Origin: Sphingobacterium sp. UBA6711
GTDB lineage: Bacteria; Bacteroidota; Bacteroidia; Sphingobacteriales; Sphingobacteriaceae
DNA: 8,368 bases
Reading direction: 5' to 3'
Assembly (NCBI GenBank): GCA_002454415.1
Contig: DKIT01000113.1
Coordinates: 20,083 to 28,450, forward strand
Shown: in pieces, positions 1 through 6,666 of the stretch
Layout: each line of letters starts with the position of its first letter
How positions within the stretch are numbered: the stretch's first letter is position 1
The notes under the pieces: generated by a model
What the model was told of the DNA's origin: nothing
The model's database searches: none
What the model saw: the letters and a program-made list of their open reading frames with translations, nothing else
Program-made: the position numbers and the translations under genes

Positions 1-26
1 AACTGTCAATTTTAACATTAGAGATC

Positions 27-1412
27 ATGAAATTAAACATCAATAAAAATATATTACTATTAGCCATTACAAGTGGAACTCTTCTTGTCAGTTCCTGCGA
101 AAAATTTGTGGAGTTGGGGGCTCCTCCAAATCAGGTACTCGCTGGCGAAGCATTTGCTACAGATGCTTCTGCAAATAGTGTCATCCGTGGATTATATAAC
201 ACAACATTAAGCATCAATCTTGCCGGGACGTCAACCTTCTATACAGGAATTGCTGCGGACGACCTTCAATACAATAATGCTGATCCGAATACCTCCGAAT
301 TTGCCAGCAATAACCTATTGAACACAAATGGCAATGTCGCGAATTTCTGGTCAAATTGCTACCAGCTTATCAAGAGTGCAAATAATGCTGTTTCAGGTCT
401 TGAAGCATCTAATACGCTTACCCCAGCTGTCAAAGATCAGCTTTTGGGCGAAGCTAAATTTTTCAGGGCTTATGCCTATTTCTATCTCGCTAATCTTTAC
501 GGCGATGTGCCCTTGCAATTACGCGACGACCTACACGCTTTTGAAGACGCAACGCTTTCGCGAACTCCTGTACAGCAAGTATATGATCAGATCATTGCTG
601 ACCTCAAAGATGCCGAAAGCAAAATGGCAACAACCTACGATGCAACCGCAAGTCCAAGAGGGCGTGCCAATAAAGCTGCCGCCAGCGCACTATTGGCTAG
701 AGTCTACCTCTATCAAAAAGACTATCAGAATGCAGAGTCTTACGCAACCAAAGTATTGCAGTCCGCTGATTATGGAATGCCCGCACCAGATAAAAACTTT
801 GTTAACTCAAGCAGTGAGGTTATTCTTCAACTGGGAAATCAGAGTGGCGTAACCACATTTGGTTCCAATTATTTAACGACAGCCACAGTTGCACCAGGCT
901 ACACCCTGCCTGACGCCGTATACAATAGCTTTGAGACCTCCCCTACAATCGATTTAAGAAAGTCAAATTGGACAAGCTCAAAAACGGTCTCAAACAAAAT
1001 ATATTATGCCATCACCAAATATAAGGTAGCCTCGGGGCCAGGCAACGAATTTCACATTATACTTCGCCTAGCCGAACAGTATCTTATTCGCGCTGAAGCA
1101 AGAGCCAACCTTGGAAAACTGGCCGAAGCCCGCGCTGATGTGGACGCCGTGCGTGCACGTGCGGGGCTGGCTGGACTTAATAGCAGTTTAAACCAAACGC
1201 AATTATTGTCTGCTATAGCGACCGAACGTCTCCATGAATTTTTTGGTGAATTTGGTCATCGTTGGCTTGATCTCAAGCGGACCGACCGTGCTACGGCTGT
1301 CCTTTCACCGATCAAATCAAACTGGCAAGCCACAGATGTCTTATTCCCGATTCCGCAAGCGCAGATTTTGATCAACAGGAACTTGACACAGAATGCAGGA
1401 TACGAAGACTAA
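27..1412 (+). CDS. RagB/SusD family nutrient-uptake outer-membrane lipoprotein
   Basis: This is a 461-residue SusD-type protein, the surface lipoprotein lid of a SusC/SusD TonB-dependent uptake complex that captures oligosaccharides or other nutrients for the SusC channel. The N-terminus is a lipoprotein signal: a hydrophobic stretch at residues 9-20, then the lipobox VSSC with the lipidated Cys24. The family's alpha-helical TPR-like core is visible at about 105-160 (including GEAKFFRAYAYFYL and the GDVPL turn) and 212-245. The C-terminal signature is clear: RLAEQYLIRAEARA at 347-360, then ERLHEFFGEFGHRWLDLKR at 400-418, and the closing LFPIPQAQI...QNAGY. At 461 residues it is slightly shorter than many family members. 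The ATG at 27 gives the full signal peptide, so this start is secure. The SusC partner is expected directly upstream, outside the window. The transported substrate cannot be told from this sequence. Confidence 0.95.
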   Translation: MKLNINKNILLLAITSGTLLVSSCEKFVELGAPPNQVLAGEAFATDASANSVIRGLYNTTLSINLAGTSTFYTGIAADDLQYNNADPNTSEFASNNLLNTNGNVANFWSNCYQLIKSANNAVSGLEASNTLTPAVKDQLLGEAKFFRAYAYFYLANLYGDVPLQLRDDLHAFEDATLSRTPVQQVYDQIIADLKDAESKMATTYDATASPRGRANKAAASALLARVYLYQKDYQNAESYATKVLQSADYGMPAPDKNFVNSSSEVILQLGNQSGVTTFGSNYLTTATVAPGYTLPDAVYNSFETSPTIDLRKSNWTSSKTVSNKIYYAITKYKVASGPGNEFHIILRLAEQYLIRAEARANLGKLAEARADVDAVRARAGLAGLNSSLNQTQLLSAIATERLHEFFGEFGHRWLDLKRTDRATAVLSPIKSNWQATDVLFPIPQAQILINRNLTQNAGYED

Positions 1413-1439
1413 CGAATTTAAAAATTATAAAAATAAAAA

Positions 1440-2912
1440 ATGAAAACAAACATCTTAACGGCTGCTTTCGCATTTTCGCTCACAGCAGCCTTTGCGCAGC
1501 AGCCTGCAAAAAATAAATACCAACAATACCTGCCTATTATTGAAAAAGGTACGTTGGTACAAAAGGATTCACTCGCCAATGTATTGATGAGCGAATTAAA
1601 AACATATAAATCAGAAGAGGACTATCGGACCACAATTAACGTTTTGCGCTCTTTAGGTAAAGAAGATCTGCAGGTTTCGGCAGAAGCATTAGCGAAGAAA
1701 AAATATCCAAAAGGATCACTAACGCGTGATGCCTTTATCACAGATGTCTTTTACAACGCAAGTACGCCAGCACAAAAAGAAAAAGCATATAATGAGCTCA
1801 TAAAAAAATGGCCCGTTAAAAACTTTAGCGAAGAGCCGTTGACATATGATTATGTATTAGCTAATCTGGCACAGAGTTTTGCCAACGAAGGAAATGCCCC
1901 AAAAGCATTGCATTATCTTGGTGAAATGAAAGAACGGTTCTGGCGTGGAAATGGCTATATACCTGTTGGTCAAATTTTGCTGAGCGCAGGCGACACGACT
2001 ACAGCGGCTCCACTGCTAAAGACCGCTATGGATGATAGCTATTACTATTTAACCCTTCCCGAGAACCAAAAAGACAATAAAGCTCGCTTTGCAGCGATGG
2101 GGTACGCAAGCTCCATGTCAGCTTATGTAAATATTCTTGTTGCTCAAAAAAAATACGCTGAAGCGCTAAATTATATTGAGAATGCGCTCAAAGCTGCGCC
2201 AGAGCAAGCGGACGGTCTTGCCATGGTGTATTACAAATCATTAATGGGTACAGGCAGAAAGCTGGAAGCATACAACATTTTGACCAAATTGTATGCTAAA
2301 GGGCAGTTTGCTGTTGAAAATGATCTCAAAAAACTATATACGGAATTGAACGGATCTATACAGGGAGACGAAAACTTTAATGCTTCATTGAAAACAGAGT
2401 TAACGCAAAATATTCGTAACCATATTAAAGAGATGGCAACGTTTAAACCTGCACCCAACTTTGAACTACTCAATCTAAAGGGGGAAAAAGTATCTTTGGC
2501 AAGTTTAAAAGGAAAAGTTGTTGTCTTAGATTTTTGGGCGACGTGGTGCCAGCCTTGTGTACGCTCATTTCCAGGAATGAAAGCTGCACAAGAATCTTAT
2601 GCCAATGATCAGGACGTCCAATTCTTGTTTATGAATACCTGGGAGCGGGATAAGAACTATAAAGAAAATGTAGTATCTTTTATCACAAAAAACAATTATC
2701 CATTTGAAGTGCTATACGACGATCAAAAGGATCCGCAAACAGGGGAAGTCATGGCCGCTAAATTTGGCGTCAAAGGCATTCCAGCCAAATTTATCATTGA
2801 TAAGGAAGGAAATATTCGTTACTTTTTGACCGGATCTACGCCAAACGTGGATTATATCAAGTTAGAAATGAAAGAGCTAATAGAAGCAGCTAAAAAACCA
2901 TATAAAGGCTAA
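1440..2912 (+). CDS. TlpA-like thioredoxin-fold protein with long helical N-terminal region
   Basis: This 490-residue exported protein carries a C-terminal TlpA/AhpC-TSA-type thioredoxin domain. A Sec signal peptide (residues 1-19, ending AFA before QQ) has no lipobox, so the product should be periplasmic. Residues about 30-330 are helical and alanine-rich, with TPR-like stretches near 139-165 and 228-285. The thioredoxin domain runs from about 335 to 485: the entry APNFELLNLKGEKVSL, the strand VVVLDFWATWC, the redox motif C370-Q-P-C373, and the cis-proline motif in GVKGIPAKFIID (Pro448). Both cysteines are present, so thiol-disulfide activity is plausible; reductase versus oxidase is not determinable. 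It follows the SusD gene by 27 nt of A/T-rich sequence and precedes a strong terminator, so it is very probably co-transcribed with the Sus pair. The link between redox function and nutrient uptake is inference; such genes recur next to SusC/SusD pairs in Sphingobacteria. Confidence 0.93.
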   Translation: MKTNILTAAFAFSLTAAFAQQPAKNKYQQYLPIIEKGTLVQKDSLANVLMSELKTYKSEEDYRTTINVLRSLGKEDLQVSAEALAKKKYPKGSLTRDAFITDVFYNASTPAQKEKAYNELIKKWPVKNFSEEPLTYDYVLANLAQSFANEGNAPKALHYLGEMKERFWRGNGYIPVGQILLSAGDTTTAAPLLKTAMDDSYYYLTLPENQKDNKARFAAMGYASSMSAYVNILVAQKKYAEALNYIENALKAAPEQADGLAMVYYKSLMGTGRKLEAYNILTKLYAKGQFAVENDLKKLYTELNGSIQGDENFNASLKTELTQNIRNHIKEMATFKPAPNFELLNLKGEKVSLASLKGKVVVLDFWATWCQPCVRSFPGMKAAQESYANDQDVQFLFMNTWERDKNYKENVVSFITKNNYPFEVLYDDQKDPQTGEVMAAKFGVKGIPAKFIIDKEGNIRYFLTGSTPNVDYIKLEMKELIEAAKKPYKG

Positions 2913-2957
2913 AAAAAATGTCTGCCTCTGTGTAGAGGCAGACATTTTATATTTTTT
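2911..2957. terminator. Bidirectional intrinsic terminator after the SusD-TlpA operon
   Basis: Directly after the TlpA stop codon (2910-2912) there is a perfect 15-bp inverted repeat: AAAATGTCTGCCTCT at 2915-2929 and AGAGGCAGACATTTT at 2934-2948, separated by the 4-nt loop GTGT. On the plus strand the stem is followed by a T-rich run (TTTTATATTTTTT). On the minus strand the stem is followed by an uninterrupted run of eight T counting the end of the arm. It therefore has the form of a Rho-independent terminator in both directions. Plus-strand use, ending the uptake operon, is the obvious role. Confidence 0.93.
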
Positions 2958-3063
2958 GAAACAACGCCTTATCGCATAGTTCCACCAACAGATCTAGACG
3001 ATATCGATTTAAAGCCTGCTCCTCTCCCGCCCCAGACGAGTCAACAATAATTGCCCGAGCCAG
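2947..3063 (-). other. Possible minus-strand coding remnant ending at the terminator
   Basis: On the minus strand there is a 38-codon open stretch between a TAG at 3064-3066 and a TAA at 2947-2949. It reads LARAIIVDSSGAGEEQALN followed by RYRLDLLVELCDKALFQKI. It has no ATG of its own; upstream of the TAG the same frame continues MPYGSR. The composition is amphipathic and protein-like, it is more GC-rich than the surrounding gap, and its stop codon overlaps the minus-strand side of the terminator. These points would fit the decayed 3' end of a lost gene. An open run of this length occurs by chance fairly often, and I recognise no family, so this is only a weak call. Confidence 0.2.
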
Positions 3064-3129
3064 CTACCTTGAGCCGTAGGGCATATCAACTTTGAGCCAA
3101 TAACAAACATACGGAAACTACGCAGCATG

Positions 3130-3137
3130 TATCTTTG
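3130..3137 (+). promoter_or_regulatory. Bacteroidota -7 promoter box (TATCTTTG) for the MBL-fold hydrolase
   Basis: TATCTTTG is an exact match to the TAnnTTTG -7 element of Bacteroidota primary-sigma promoters. It lies 9 nt before the ATG at 3147. No good TTTG/TTG -33 element is seen at the usual 17-23 nt spacing (the nearest TTTG is at 3091-3094, 35 nt upstream), so the call rests on the -7 match and the location. Transcription would start near 3141-3144, giving an almost leaderless mRNA. The final TTG of this box is also the TTG at 3135 that would begin the longest version of the downstream reading frame, which argues against that start. Confidence 0.5.
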
Positions 3138-3146
3138 TACCATACG

Positions 3147-4280
3147 ATGATGCAAATGAATACAAAACGCAAAAGCCCAAGATGGCTACTATTGTTGAAA
3201 AGAACAATCTTGCTTTTTGCCGTACTCTTTGCACTAACAGCAAGCTTTATGATGCATCCACAATTTGGCAAAAGACCCGCAGGCGAAAGGCTCAAACGCA
3301 TACAAGAATCCAAACAATTCAAGAATGGTCGATTTCAGAATAGCAATCCTACCCCACAGCTGACGCAAAGCTGGTCCATTGCTTTATGCGATTACTTTTG
3401 CAGAAGATCTGACGAAACAGCTCCAAGACATAAAATCCCTACTGTTGCGCTCAATTGGAAAGAACTATTGGCTAAATCTCAAAGTCTTGTTTGGTTAGGT
3501 CATTCATCTTACTTCTTACACCTTGACAATAAGAATATACTTGTCGATCCTGTACTAAGCGGTAACATATCACCAATTCCCGGGAGTGGTAAAGCTTTTG
3601 AAGGCGCAGATATCAAAACCGCCGACGAACTCCGTCCAACGTACTACCTCTTTATATCGCACGATCATTATGATCACATGGATTATAAGACGTTAAAGAC
3701 TCTACAACCGCGTGTTGGAAAGATCATCGTCGGACTTGGTGTCGGCTCTCATCTGGAATACTGGGGGTACCGGCCTGACCAAATCGTAGAAAAGGACTGG
3801 TGGGAAGAAATTGACCTCGGCGATGGCTTCAAGTTAACCGTTACTCCGGCGCGCCACTTTTCGGGTCGAAGTATATGGACCGCCAACACCCTCTGGGTTT
3901 CATACGCCTTAGAAACACCATCTTTAAAACTCTATTTAGGTGGTGATAGTGGTTATGACAGTCATTTTAAAGAAATTGGTGACAAATTGGGGCCCTTTGA
4001 CTTGGCTATCTTAGAGAATGGTCAATATGACCTCAGCTGGAAATACATTCATATGATGCCCGAAGAAGTCGTACAAGCGGCAAAAGATCTCAAAGCATCC
4101 CTGTTATTGCCTGTTCATTCATCTAAATTTGTACTCGCCAATCATGCATGGTATGAGCCTTTGGAACGCGTCTCCAAAGAAGCTAAAAAGCAGCAACAGG
4201 GATTATTAACCCCTTTAATTGGGGAATTAGTTGACCTGGAACATGCGAACACAGCCCCTTCATACTGGTGGAAAATATAG
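3147..4280 (+). CDS. Membrane-anchored MBL-fold metallohydrolase, NAPE-PLD/UlaG-like
   Basis: This is a 377-residue hydrolase of the metallo-beta-lactamase superfamily, Lactamase_B_2 type. An N-terminal hydrophobic segment (about residues 13-36) after a basic start (KRK) suggests a membrane anchor. Then come HSSYFL (His119) and ILVDPVLS, the metal motif SHDHYDHMD (His172, His174, Asp176, His177), TPARHFSGR (His237), LGGDSGYD (Asp267), KYIHMMPEE (His302) and LLPVHSSKF (His324). These match the order and spacing of the two-zinc site of NAPE-PLD-like enzymes, so the catalytic site looks complete. Substrates of bacterial members are mostly unknown; a phosphodiester or lactone is possible, but nothing here decides it. 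In-frame ATGs occur at 3147, 3150 and 3156. I chose 3147 because the alternative TTG at 3135 lies within a promoter-like TATCTTTG; 3156 is also plausible. The gene appears monocistronic and converges on the AraC-type gene. Confidence 0.9.
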   Translation: MMQMNTKRKSPRWLLLLKRTILLFAVLFALTASFMMHPQFGKRPAGERLKRIQESKQFKNGRFQNSNPTPQLTQSWSIALCDYFCRRSDETAPRHKIPTVALNWKELLAKSQSLVWLGHSSYFLHLDNKNILVDPVLSGNISPIPGSGKAFEGADIKTADELRPTYYLFISHDHYDHMDYKTLKTLQPRVGKIIVGLGVGSHLEYWGYRPDQIVEKDWWEEIDLGDGFKLTVTPARHFSGRSIWTANTLWVSYALETPSLKLYLGGDSGYDSHFKEIGDKLGPFDLAILENGQYDLSWKYIHMMPEEVVQAAKDLKASLLLPVHSSKFVLANHAWYEPLERVSKEAKKQQQGLLTPLIGELVDLEHANTAPSYWWKI

Positions 4281-4297
4281 TTGATCAAAAACTAAAC

Positions 4298-5107
4298 TTA
4301 TCCAACAGCATGTACTGTCGCCGGTGTTATTCCAAATTTCTCTTTAAAGGATGCGTAAAAATGTGAAAGATTCTCAAATCCCAAATCCAAATAAATGTCT
4401 GCAGGTTTTTGCTTCTTGTTTTCAATCAAGTAATACGCTTCACTAAGGCGCTTTTCCTTTAACCATTTTCTGGGAGAGGTCTGAAATATCTTTTCAAAAT
4501 CCCGCTTAAAACTCGCTAGGCTTCGCCCCGAGAGTTTGGCAAAATTCTCCAGGGGTACATTATAGCGATAATTCTTCACCATAAATTTTTCGAGATCAAT
4601 TTTATGGGGTTCAGAAAAATCAAATAATAAATCTTTTATAGGTGGATGCGTCTCCAACAGCAAGGTGATCAATTCATAAACCTTGATATTTTCCATTTTC
4701 TTACTCACACGGTCAATGGCTTCGGTATAGGGAGTAAGCGACTCAAAATAACTTCGAATGAACGCATTGCTTTCTAAAAGAATATTCGGATCCCCCTGAT
4801 ATTTTTTATCTGAAGAAAGATGGTGATCTATCGCATATTGTTTAAGTCGATCTGTATGCAACAAAACAGATACTGATTTGTAGACATTGTTTTTGGCCGG
4901 GTTTTTAACAGCTTTAGCCAATTGATTTCGTCGCCCAACCAAGATCTGCCCTTCTCCGACGACCAATTTTCCCTGCTGATGATCAAGATGTGTTTCACCC
5001 GACATAACAAATGATACAACGTGTTCCGGCATGAACTGTTCATGTCCGAATACCTTATCCACATAACAGGAATAAATAAATGCTTTTCCTAAATCTTTTT
5101 CCTCCAT
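4298..5107 (-). CDS. AraC-family transcriptional regulator
   Basis: This 269-residue DNA-binding regulator has the two-domain AraC layout. Residues 1-150 form a ligand- or partner-sensing domain of mostly beta structure with a MPEHVVSFVMSGE segment, which recalls the ExsA-like N-terminal domain rather than a typical sugar-binding cupin. Residues about 165-265 form the C-terminal double helix-turn-helix: helix set one at 186-209 (ENFAKLSGRSLASFKRDF...) and set two at 234-259, with the family hallmarks P.KWL...RL.EA at 212-224 and D.Y.DLGFENLSHF..SFK..FG.TP at 237-262. The start codon is the ATG at 5105-5107. Its 3' end is 17 nt from the convergent hydrolase gene with no clear terminator between them. 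It is separated from the Crp-type gene by 230 nt, so it is probably transcribed on its own. Its targets and inducer are unknown. Confidence 0.93.
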   Translation of the reverse strand: MEEKDLGKAFIYSCYVDKVFGHEQFMPEHVVSFVMSGETHLDHQQGKLVVGEGQILVGRRNQLAKAVKNPAKNNVYKSVSVLLHTDRLKQYAIDHHLSSDKKYQGDPNILLESNAFIRSYFESLTPYTEAIDRVSKKMENIKVYELITLLLETHPPIKDLLFDFSEPHKIDLEKFMVKNYRYNVPLENFAKLSGRSLASFKRDFEKIFQTSPRKWLKEKRLSEAYYLIENKKQKPADIYLDLGFENLSHFYASFKEKFGITPATVHAVG

Positions 5108-5337
5108 ACAATCATCGAATCTTTAGCTTTTTTGCCCCTACTGTACAAACTAGTTATACTCAAGATCAAAACTTATTTCTAAGATAGCAAATGTCCTTTA
5201 TTTTATGTTCAAACAATTTGCCCTGCAGCTCAAATTCCATATCCTCAAAAGCTCATCGCGACTAAAACAGAGGTTTAAAACACACATTCATCATGATGTT
5301 AGGCTATTGAGCTCTGAGGCACATCTATAGCCCACAA

Positions 5338-5925
5338 TTACTTATTCTTTGCGGCAAGACGCTTACGTATAATGCTGACAAACTCAGGCGAAACACCTAA
5401 GTAAGAGGCAATGTAATATTGTGGCACTCTTTGAGAAATAGTGGGGTACATTTCTATAAATTCGAGATACCGATCTGCGGCAGGTTTAGCCATCGTATGA
5501 ATTAATCGGTTTTGCAGAACGGCGAGCCGGCGCTGTACGAGCATACGAAACACACGTTCAAATTTTGGCACAATCTCCAATAACCTGTCCTTCGTCTCAG
5601 GTGTTAACATCAAAAATTCACTCTCCTCTAAAGTTTCCATATATAAACTGGAAGGTCTGTGGTAATGAAAAGAAGCAATATCGCTAATCCACCAATCTTC
5701 TACCGCAAAAGCTAATGTTACTTCAAACCCATTTTCATCTAGATAATAAATTCTTACACAGCCTTTTTGGATATAGCCCTCAAACTGACAGACCTCTCCC
5801 TCTTCCAATAATATTGTTTTCTTCGGGACTTTTCGTATCGTTAATAATTCCGTAAACAATTTACGCTCTTCATCTGTCAAGCTGATGCATTTTGACACAT
5901 TATTTAGTATATTTTCGTAATCCAT
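5338..5925 (-). CDS. Crp/Fnr-family transcriptional regulator
   Basis: This 195-residue protein has the short Crp/Fnr form common in Bacteroidota. Residues about 20-115 are a cyclic-nucleotide-binding-type beta-roll (TILLEEGEVCQFEGYIQKGCVRIYY and a TLEESEFLML strand), then a long dimerisation helix at 117-140, and a C-terminal winged helix-turn-helix at about 165-192 (PQYYIASYLGVSPEFVSIIRKRL). The cAMP-contacting residues of E. coli CRP are not evident (no RGE...ARS-like phosphate-binding cassette), so cAMP binding is doubtful. There is also no N-terminal cysteine cluster for an Fnr-type iron-sulfur cluster. The effector is therefore unknown. It starts 18 nt after the response-regulator stop codon on the same strand, which suggests it is the last gene of the kinase-regulator operon, with a role in or downstream of that signalling pathway. 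Confidence 0.92.
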   Translation of the reverse strand: MDYENILNNVSKCISLTDEERKLFTELLTIRKVPKKTILLEEGEVCQFEGYIQKGCVRIYYLDENGFEVTLAFAVEDWWISDIASFHYHRPSSLYMETLEESEFLMLTPETKDRLLEIVPKFERVFRMLVQRRLAVLQNRLIHTMAKPAADRYLEFIEMYPTISQRVPQYYIASYLGVSPEFVSIIRKRLAAKNK

Positions 5926-5943
5926 GCTATTTCGTTAATTGCT

Positions 5944-6666
5944 TCAATTCGTTTGCCTATTTTCATGTAAAATATAACCAGCTCCATAAATACTCTCAAT
6001 ATGGAGTGTATGATCCATTTGCAATAATTTGCGGAGCCGTGAGATAAAAACCTCTAGACTTTTACCGTTAAAAAAATCGGTGTTGCCCCAAAACTGCAAT
6101 AGAAGATCTTTTTTGTTGACAAGCAAATTTTTATTGTGGATCAGATGGCGTAGCAATTCAGCTTCGCGCACTGTCAGTTTCTGTGTCTTCCCCGCACCGT
6201 CAGTCAAGCTATACCGCTCCATATTGAGTCGAAGGCTACCAATAACTAATTCAATTTCGGATACTGCATTTATTTCAGGTACAGCCACGGCCAACAAGTT
6301 GCGGATCTTGAGTAAGATCTCATCCATGTCGAAGGGTTTGGCGATGTAGTCAACTGCGCCCAGCGTCAGCCCCCTGAGCCGTGAGGTACGCTCATGGAGT
6401 GCCGTTAAGAAAAAAATGGGCTGTCCTTTCTTAATTTGTAGAATTTTCTGAGCAAGGTCAAAACCATTTCCGTCAGGCAATTGAATATCGATGATTAGAA
6501 GTTTAACCGAACAGTTTTGGAATGCGTCCCATCCTCCTTTTAATGTACTTTCCCATTGCACATGAAATCCTTTGTATTGGAGATAGCGTGAAAACACGGC
6601 CCCCAAATCAGGTTCATCTTCGATCAAAAGGATGTCAAGCCTGCTTTTTACCATTGAACGACTCAT
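5944..6666 (-). CDS. OmpR/PhoB-family response regulator
   Basis: This 240-residue response regulator consists of a receiver domain and a winged-helix DNA-binding domain. In the receiver (about 10-125) the acidic pair Glu16-Asp17, the phospho-acceptor Asp60 in LIIDIQLPDGNG, Thr88 and Lys110 (KPF) are all present, so phosphorelay should work. The OmpR/PhoB effector domain spans about 138-235, with LTVREAELLRHLI, SLEVFISRLRKLL as the recognition helix region, and the wing SIYGAGYIL. It overlaps the 3' end of the histidine-kinase gene by 32 nt (20 nt if the in-frame ATG at 6652-6654 is used), which implies translational coupling and cognate pairing. A four-copy 11-bp direct repeat upstream of the operon (8093-8136) is the kind of site this class binds and is the best candidate operator. 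The first four residues (MSRS) are not conserved-looking, so the shorter start cannot be excluded. Confidence 0.96.
   Translation of the reverse strand: MSRSMVKSRLDILLIEDEPDLGAVFSRYLQYKGFHVQWESTLKGGWDAFQNCSVKLLIIDIQLPDGNGFDLAQKILQIKKGQPIFFLTALHERTSRLRGLTLGAVDYIAKPFDMDEILLKIRNLLAVAVPEINAVSEIELVIGSLRLNMERYSLTDGAGKTQKLTVREAELLRHLIHNKNLLVNKKDLLLQFWGNTDFFNGKSLEVFISRLRKLLQMDHTLHIESIYGAGYILHENRQTN

Noticed and set aside
1..15. Possible last codons of the upstream SusC gene, reading N-C-Q-F-stop
   Set aside because: Ending in Phe fits outer-membrane beta-barrel proteins, but another frame (TVNFNIRDHEIKHQ, stop at 44-46) is equally open, and so few codons cannot identify a gene.
3086..3322. 78-codon minus-strand frame over the start of the MBL-fold gene
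   Set aside because: It lies antisense to the well-supported hydrolase N-terminus and has no recognisable domain; it is a shadow frame.
4281..4297. Shared terminator between the convergent hydrolase and AraC-type genes
   Set aside because: The 17-nt gap has no inverted repeat long enough to form a hairpin.
5108..5170. TAGTTTG on the minus strand as the -7 box of the AraC-type gene
   Set aside because: The spacing within the box is one base short of TAnnTTTG, and the nearest TTTG is too close to be a -33 element.
5289..5298. Palindrome CATCATGATG between the Crp-type and AraC-type genes as a regulator site
   Set aside because: A 10-bp palindrome is short, is not repeated elsewhere, and lies far from the AraC-type start; nothing else supports it.
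5302..5332. Inverted repeat GGCTAT/ATAGCC downstream of the Crp/Fnr gene as a terminator
   Set aside because: The stem is only 6 bp with a 19-nt loop, and no T-run follows on the minus strand.
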